From NCBI GenBank assembly GCA_934597165.1, contig CAKTQP010000005.1, positions 15,236-79,235 on the forward strand: a stretch of DNA of 64,000 bases. Direction: 5' to 3'. A model generated the notes under the pieces. It searched no databases. It had not been told where the DNA came from and saw only the letters and a list, made by a program, of their open reading frames with translations. Source of the DNA: an uncultured Oscillospiraceae bacterium. GTDB lineage: Bacteria; Bacillota; Clostridia; Oscillospirales; Oscillospiraceae. The translations under genes and the position numbers were made by a program. This document shows, one piece after another, positions 59,517 through 64,000 of this stretch. How positions within the stretch are numbered: the stretch's first letter is position 1; each line of letters starts with the position of its first letter.

Positions 59517-60878
59517 TTAATTCAAGAAATCCTTCAACTTCTTAGACCGGCTAGGATGCCGCAGCTTCCGCAGCGCTTTCGCTTCGATCTGGCGGATACG
59601 CTCTCTGGTCACGTGGAACTGCTTACCCACCTCTTCCAAGGTGCGGGTACGGCCGTCCTCGATGCCGAAGCGGAGCTTGAGCACCTGCTCCTCTCTGGGC
59701 GTCAGGGTGGACAGCACCTCCACCAGCTGTTCCTTCAGCAGGGTGAAGGAGGCGGCTTCAGAGGGCTCGGAGGCGTCCTCGTCCGGGATGAAGTCCCCCA
59801 GGTGGGAGTCTTCTTCCTCGCCGATGGGGGTCTCCAGGGAGACCGGTTCCTGAGCGATCTTCAAAATCTCACGCACCTTTTCCACGGACATATTCATCTC
59901 CGCTGCGATCTCCTCCGGCGTGGGGTCGTGACCCAGCTCCTGAAGCAGCTGGCGGGAGACGCGGATGACCTTATTGATGGTCTCCACCATATGCACCGGG
60001 ATACGGATGGTGCGAGCCTGGTCGGCGATGGCGCGGGTGATGGACTGGCGGATCCACCAGGTGGCGTAGGTGGAGAACTTGTAGCCCTTGGTGTAGTCGA
60101 ACTTTTCCACGGCCTTGATAAGACCCAGGTTCCCCTCCTGGATCAGATCCAGGAAGAGCATCCCACGCCCTACGTAGCGCTTGGCGATGGAGACCACCAG
60201 ACGGAGGTTGGCCTCTGCCAGCCGCTGCTTGCAATCCTGACCGTAGCGCACCTTCCGTTTCAGCGCCTTGATGTCGTCAGGCGTCAGGCTGCGCACCTTT
60301 TCCAGGTCGGGTTCATCGCCGTTTTCCTCTTCGTCCAGGTCGTCTTCCGGCTCCTCTTCCTCATAGGCGTCCGGATTTTGCAGACGCTCCCAGGCGTCCA
60401 GCATCTTCTGTGCCTCGCTGCCATCGGACATGCCCTTAGCCAGCTTCAGCTCTTCCTCCTGGGTCAGCAGGGAGACCTTACCGATCTCCTTCAGGTACAT
60501 CCGCACCGGGTCGTCGATGCCGAAGCTCTCCGCCATGGCGTTGGGGTCTACGTCCTCCGCCTTCAGCTCCTCGATCTCCCCTTTCAGGTTGTCGATCTCC
60601 TCGGTAGCGTGCTCGTCATCTGCCTCAGGCAGCTCGTATTCGGTGACCAGGGCGATGCCCAGGTTTTCCAGGATGTCATAGAACCGATCCAGCGTGGAGC
60701 TGTCCAGCTCTACCCCGTCCAGCTCCATCATCTCATTGGTGGTCAGCTTGCCGTTTTTCTTCCCTCGCTCAATCAGCTCATTCAGTTTTTCCGCGCCGGA
60801 GATATGCTCCGGGATGCGATTCTTCTGTTCCTTTTCCTCTGCGGACTTGGGTGCTGTTGTTTTTTTCTTTTCACTCAT
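59517..60878 (-). CDS. rpoD: Primary sigma factor RpoD/SigA
   Basis: A 453-residue housekeeping sigma factor. Region 1.2 'DPVRMYLKEIGKVSLLT', region 2 'GNLGLIKAVEKFDYTKGYKFSTYATWWIRQ', and region 4 'VTRERIRQIEAKALRKLRHPSRSKKLK' at the C-terminus are clear. An acidic insertion near residues 155-185 ('EEEEPEDDLDEEENGDE') is present. It overlaps the dnaG end by 8 nt in the classic dnaG-rpoD arrangement. Confidence 0.97.
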   Translation of the reverse strand: MSEKKKTTAPKSAEEKEQKNRIPEHISGAEKLNELIERGKKNGKLTTNEMMELDGVELDSSTLDRFYDILENLGIALVTEYELPEADDEHATEEIDNLKGEIEELKAEDVDPNAMAESFGIDDPVRMYLKEIGKVSLLTQEEELKLAKGMSDGSEAQKMLDAWERLQNPDAYEEEEPEDDLDEEENGDEPDLEKVRSLTPDDIKALKRKVRYGQDCKQRLAEANLRLVVSIAKRYVGRGMLFLDLIQEGNLGLIKAVEKFDYTKGYKFSTYATWWIRQSITRAIADQARTIRIPVHMVETINKVIRVSRQLLQELGHDPTPEEIAAEMNMSVEKVREILKIAQEPVSLETPIGEEEDSHLGDFIPDEDASEPSEAASFTLLKEQLVEVLSTLTPREEQVLKLRFGIEDGRTRTLEEVGKQFHVTRERIRQIEAKALRKLRHPSRSKKLKDFLN

Positions 60879-62616
60879 TGGGGTTCCTCCCGTTTTTTTC
60901 TATTGCGAAGGAGAGAATATCTCTATCCTTTGTCATCTCACGTTTCCATTTCTGCGTTCGTATCTGCCGACTGTAGTCAGCAATGGCCTGCCTGGCCTCC
61001 CCTAACATCTGAGGCTTCTGCATGAGGCTGGCCAACAGGTTCATCTCCGCCCCACTCAGCCCCTGCGCCATGGCACTGAGGGTGACGCTGCCTGTGGTCT
61101 CCCACAAACTCTTGGCCTGACGATACAGGTTGCCCAGAGCAGGCGCGGAAAAATCCTCCGGCTGCAAGCCGTCAATGTCCCGGAACAGGGTGGGGTCGGC
61201 CATGACCAGGCCGATGAGCCCCTCTTCCGCCTTGGCCGAACGGACGTCCTGATAGCGGAGCTGCCGCTCCTTGGGCTGCACCTCCATGGCAGGCTGAAGG
61301 GCTTTGCGCTGCTGCTGTTTCTTCTGCTTCCAACGCCCCTTGCGGCGCTGGTTGGAGATCTCGGCCAGCATGGTGTCCCGCTCGATGCCAGCGGTCTCTG
61401 CCGCGCGGCCACCGTAGATTTCTCGCTCCACCGGACTGTCCAGTTTCGCGATCATAGCCGCCGCCTCTTGCAGGTAGGACACCCGGTCTGCCGGGTCCTC
61501 TAAGTGGAACTTGCTCCGCAGCTGCGCCAGCCGGTACTCCATCTGGTTCTCCGACCCGTCCAGCAGCCGCTGGAACGCCTCTCGCCCGAATTTCCGGATG
61601 AACTCATCTGGATCCTTCGCCCCCCGCATCTGCAAGACCCGGACTTGCAGGCCGGTCTTGTCCAAAATGGGGATGGCACGCTGGGCAGCATTGACGCCGG
61701 CGGCGTCCCCGTCGTAGGCCAAAATGACCTCCTTGGTGTAGCGGGAGATGAGGCGGGCGTGATCCTCGGTCAAAGAGGTACCGAGAGAGGCTACGGCACA
61801 GTCAAAGCCCGCTTGGTGCAAGGCGATGGTGTCCATATACCCCTCCGTCAGAATCAATCTGCCCGCCTTGGAGCGCTTGGCCAGGTTCAAGGCGAACAGG
61901 TTTTTGCTTTTGTTGTAAATGGGCGTATCTGGCGAGTTCAGATACTTGGGTGTGGAGTCGTCCAACACCCGTCCGCCGAAGCCGATGACATTCCCCCGCA
62001 CATCGATGATGGGGAACATGACCCTGCCCCGGAAGCGGTCGTAGATGGAGCCTTTCTGGCTCTCCACCGCCAGGCCGGCGTCTAAAATCTCCCGTTTGGA
62101 GTACCCTTTCTCGGTCATAGCTCGGATGAGGGCATCCCAGGAGTTCAAGGCGTAGCCCATGCCGAAGTTGGTGACCGTCCGGCGGGACAGGCCCCGGCGC
62201 TGGAGATAGGCAGTGGCCTGCTGGGCGTCCGGGTGGGACAGGTTGCTGTAGAAGTACCGGGCAGCCTCCTTGTTCAGCTGGAACAGGCGCTCCCGGCGCT
62301 TCCGGCTGTCGGCATTTTCATTGGTGTTGGGCACCTCCATCCCCGCCCGCTGGGCCAGGATGGTCACGGCGTCCACGAACCCCACGTCCTCCATCTCCAT
62401 GATGAAGTTGATGGCTCCGCCGCCCTTGTGGCAGCCGAAGCAATAGCACATCTGCTTATCCGGTGAGACGGAGAAGGAAGGGGTCTTCTCACTATGGAAG
62501 GGGCACAAGCCCCAATATCGGTTTCCTTTCTTGGTCAAGGTCACGTAGCTGGACACCACATCCACGATGTCCGTCCGCGCCTGTAGGTCATCTAAAAACG
62601 CCTGTGGAATTGCCAC
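60871..62616 (-). CDS. dnaG: DNA primase
   Basis: A 581-residue primase. Zinc domain CHC2-type 'CPFHSEKTPSFSV' with 'CFGCHKGG', the TOPRIM motifs 'LILTEGYMDTIAL' and 'VILAYDGDAAGV', and a C-terminal DnaB-binding region. The GTG at 62616 has GGAGG 6 bases upstream and is used in preference to an earlier GTG at 62634. Middle gene of dgt-dnaG-rpoD. Confidence 0.95.
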   Translation of the reverse strand: MAIPQAFLDDLQARTDIVDVVSSYVTLTKKGNRYWGLCPFHSEKTPSFSVSPDKQMCYCFGCHKGGGAINFIMEMEDVGFVDAVTILAQRAGMEVPNTNENADSRKRRERLFQLNKEAARYFYSNLSHPDAQQATAYLQRRGLSRRTVTNFGMGYALNSWDALIRAMTEKGYSKREILDAGLAVESQKGSIYDRFRGRVMFPIIDVRGNVIGFGGRVLDDSTPKYLNSPDTPIYNKSKNLFALNLAKRSKAGRLILTEGYMDTIALHQAGFDCAVASLGTSLTEDHARLISRYTKEVILAYDGDAAGVNAAQRAIPILDKTGLQVRVLQMRGAKDPDEFIRKFGREAFQRLLDGSENQMEYRLAQLRSKFHLEDPADRVSYLQEAAAMIAKLDSPVEREIYGGRAAETAGIERDTMLAEISNQRRKGRWKQKKQQQRKALQPAMEVQPKERQLRYQDVRSAKAEEGLIGLVMADPTLFRDIDGLQPEDFSAPALGNLYRQAKSLWETTGSVTLSAMAQGLSGAEMNLLASLMQKPQMLGEARQAIADYSRQIRTQKWKREMTKDRDILSFAIEKNGRNPNE

Positions 62617-62653
62617 AATGTTCCTCCCTTCCACATCGTTTTTGTCTTTGGTA

Positions 62654-63658
62654 TCACTTCACTGTCCACGCCCGTGGGATGAACAGCTCTTCAAACTTCT
62701 CCACGGCGTAGGAATCGGTCATACCGGCGATATAGTCGCACACCGCCCGATCTACCCCGTCTCTGGCGCGGATGTCCTGGAAATCGCTGGGCAGGTCATC
62801 CGGATTCCGCTGGTAGTAGGCGAACAGGCTGCGGATCATCTCCTGTGCCTTCCCCTCCTCCCCTTTGGCCATGGGGTTGTGGTAGACCGACTGGAACAAA
62901 AAGTCCCGCAGGTCGTTCATGTATTCGCCGATCTCCTCGCTCTGCTGGATGCGGTCTTGGTCGGTGCTGTTCTCGATCACGTCGGTGACCAGGGTGTTGA
63001 TGCGCTGGGACTTGGTGTAGCCCAACGCCTGCTGTAAGTAGAGGGGGATGTCTGTGGGGTAGATGATGCCGCCCCGCATGGCGTCCTCGATGTCGTGGTT
63101 GATGTAGGCGATCCGGTCGGCGAACCACAGGATCTGCCCCTCCAGGGTCTTAGCTTTCACATTGCCCGTGTGGCAGACGATGCCCTCCCGCACTTCGTGG
63201 GTCAGGTTCAGCCCGTCCCCTTCTAGCTCCAGCACATCCACCACCCGCAAGGACTGGACGTTGTGCTGAAAGCCCTCCGGCATGATCTCGTTGAGCACCC
63301 GTTCTCCGGCGTGGCCGAAGGGGGTGTGTCCCAGGTCGTGACCCAATCCGATGGCTTCCGTCAAGTCCTCGTTCAGGTTCAGCGCTCGGGCAATGGTCCG
63401 GGCGATGCGGGTCACTTCCAAGGTGTGGGTCATCCGGGTGCGGTAATGGTCGCCCTCCGGCTCCAGGAAGACCTGAGTCTTGTGCTTGAGGCGACGGAAG
63501 GCTTTGGAATAGACGATGCGATCTACGTCCCGCTGGAAGCAGGTGCGCAGGGCGCAAGGCTCCTCCTGCCGTCGGCGTCCTTGACTGCTGTCGGCCAAGC
63601 AGGCACGGGACGAGAGGCATTGTCGTTCCCTGGCTTCCGTGCGTTCTCGTCCTGTCAT
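62654..63658 (-). CDS. dgt: dGTP triphosphohydrolase-like HD protein
   Basis: A 334-residue HD-domain dNTP triphosphohydrolase. 'YRTRMTHTLEVTRIARTIARAL' and the HD motif in 'AIGLGHDLGHTPFGHAGE' are characteristic, with a later 'FADRIAYINHDIEDA'. It lowers or shapes dNTP pools and heads the dnaG-rpoD operon. Two ATGs: 63658 has the better spacing from GGGGGG than 63667. Confidence 0.93.
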   Translation of the reverse strand: MTGRERTEARERQCLSSRACLADSSQGRRRQEEPCALRTCFQRDVDRIVYSKAFRRLKHKTQVFLEPEGDHYRTRMTHTLEVTRIARTIARALNLNEDLTEAIGLGHDLGHTPFGHAGERVLNEIMPEGFQHNVQSLRVVDVLELEGDGLNLTHEVREGIVCHTGNVKAKTLEGQILWFADRIAYINHDIEDAMRGGIIYPTDIPLYLQQALGYTKSQRINTLVTDVIENSTDQDRIQQSEEIGEYMNDLRDFLFQSVYHNPMAKGEEGKAQEMIRSLFAYYQRNPDDLPSDFQDIRARDGVDRAVCDYIAGMTDSYAVEKFEELFIPRAWTVK

Positions 63659-63821
63659 GGCAAGCATCCCCCCTTTTCAGCTGCTCTATATTTATTTATA
63701 CGGAATTGGCGCGGAAAACCCTCTAAATTCCCGCAACTTTTTTCAAAATGTTTGTTTCACTAAACTTTCTCTGTCATTCTGCCCGCCTTTTCGGCAAAAA
63801 TACACAGCGCCCAGGTAGGAT

Positions 63822-63880
63822 TGCCCCCTTCCCGCTGAGGCGAGAAAAAACTGACGTATCCTCCGTCAGTTTTTTCGCAC
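63822..63880. repeat. Degenerate piece of the structured element (terminator module)
   Basis: GAAAAAACTGACG (63844-63856) and CGTCAGTTTTTTC (63864-63876) form a perfect 13-bp stem, and the preceding CCCGCTGAGGCGAG resembles the CCCGTCTGAGAAGAG before the same stem in copy B. It would serve as terminator for the glmM end on the minus strand. No core or right-hand hairpin is seen. Confidence 0.7.
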
Positions 63881-63889
63881 AGTTCTTAT

Positions 63890-64000
63890 TTATGCCTCGT
63901 ACCCACGCGCCTTGATGAGGGCAATGATCTCGTCCACGATGCGCTCGCAGGTCTCGGTGCTTTCCGCTTCCACCATGACCCGCACCAGCGGTTCCGTGCC
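63890..64000 (-). CDS. glmM: Phosphoglucosamine mutase, C-terminal end
   Basis: The last 36 residues read 'GTEPLVRVMVEAESTETCERIVDEIIALIKARGYEA' in pieces typical of GlmM: the phosphate-binding 'GTEPLVRVMVE' of domain 4. GlmM makes glucosamine-1-phosphate for the cell wall. The gene continues beyond the window. Confidence 0.9.
   Translation of the reverse strand, partial: GTEPLVRVMVEAESTETCERIVDEIIALIKARGYEA

Overview
The window comes from a GC-rich, endospore-forming member of the Clostridia, most likely in or near the Oscillospiraceae. The evidence is a complete eight-gene spoIIIA operon, a primase-SigA operon, Gram-positive surface and wall genes (a sortase-type anchor, a G5/3D wall protein, an L,D-transpeptidase), a YmfF/YmfH pair, an ECF vitamin transporter and strong Shine-Dalgarno sites. 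The family-level placement is inference. Coding density is high, and nearly all large open frames antisense to real genes are GC-driven shadows.

Region by region. 1-5.1 kb: the tail of an AraC-type regulator, then a TetR-flavodoxin-membrane protein operon and a second TetR followed by rsgA; both TetR promoters carry visible palindromic operators. An acetyltransferase remnant, a Vat/CatB-type O-acetyltransferase and tRNA-Leu(CAG) follow. 5.1-12.2 kb: a flavodoxin, a GlsB-like protein, glnS, an ECF-type sigma factor with a membrane partner, an L,D-transpeptidase and a first truA. 12.2-18.3 kb: a large beta-helix surface protein with a C-terminal sorting signal, coupled to a small membrane protein, and a separate operon of sigma factor, small membrane protein (paralogue of the first), multi-pass protein and PrsW protease. 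18.4-23.2 kb: spoIIIAA-AH. 23.5-27.7 kb: amino acid permease, CYTH protein, G5/3D wall protein behind a probable attenuator, and a small DUF2007-like protein. 27.7-39.3 kb: ymfF-ymfH-lgt-folD and a giant cyclic beta-1,2-glucan synthase-like protein of 2413 residues. 39.7-43.5 kb: the SRP/ribosome block ylxM-ffh-rpsP-khpA-rimM-trmD. 43.6-50.5 kb: a frameshifted XRE regulator, a lipoprotein, mnmA, a ClpE-like ATPase and a CvpA-like protein. 50.5-56 kb: rlmI-like, ecfA1-ecfA2-ecfT-truA (second truA, in its usual neighbourhood) and a DUF5711-like protein. 56-64 kb: a DUF6512-like protein, a frameshifted MATE transporter, a DUF362 ferredoxin-like protein, dgt-dnaG-rpoD, and the 3' end of glmM.

The most unusual signal is non-coding: a family of structured intergenic elements at about 9.4-9.6, 23.3-23.4, 27.1-27.3 and 39.4-39.6 kb, with a degenerate piece at 63.8 kb. 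They share a core of two hairpins whose loops and closing pairs are fixed while the stems change in a compensated way. Two copies sit directly behind the stop codons of cell-wall genes and carry a bidirectional terminator. In one copy the core is inverted relative to its flanking modules. A different cluster of hairpins lies behind rpoD (59.25-59.5 kb).

Two genes (the XRE regulator and the MATE transporter) are each broken by one missing base. Either real decay or base-calling error could explain this.
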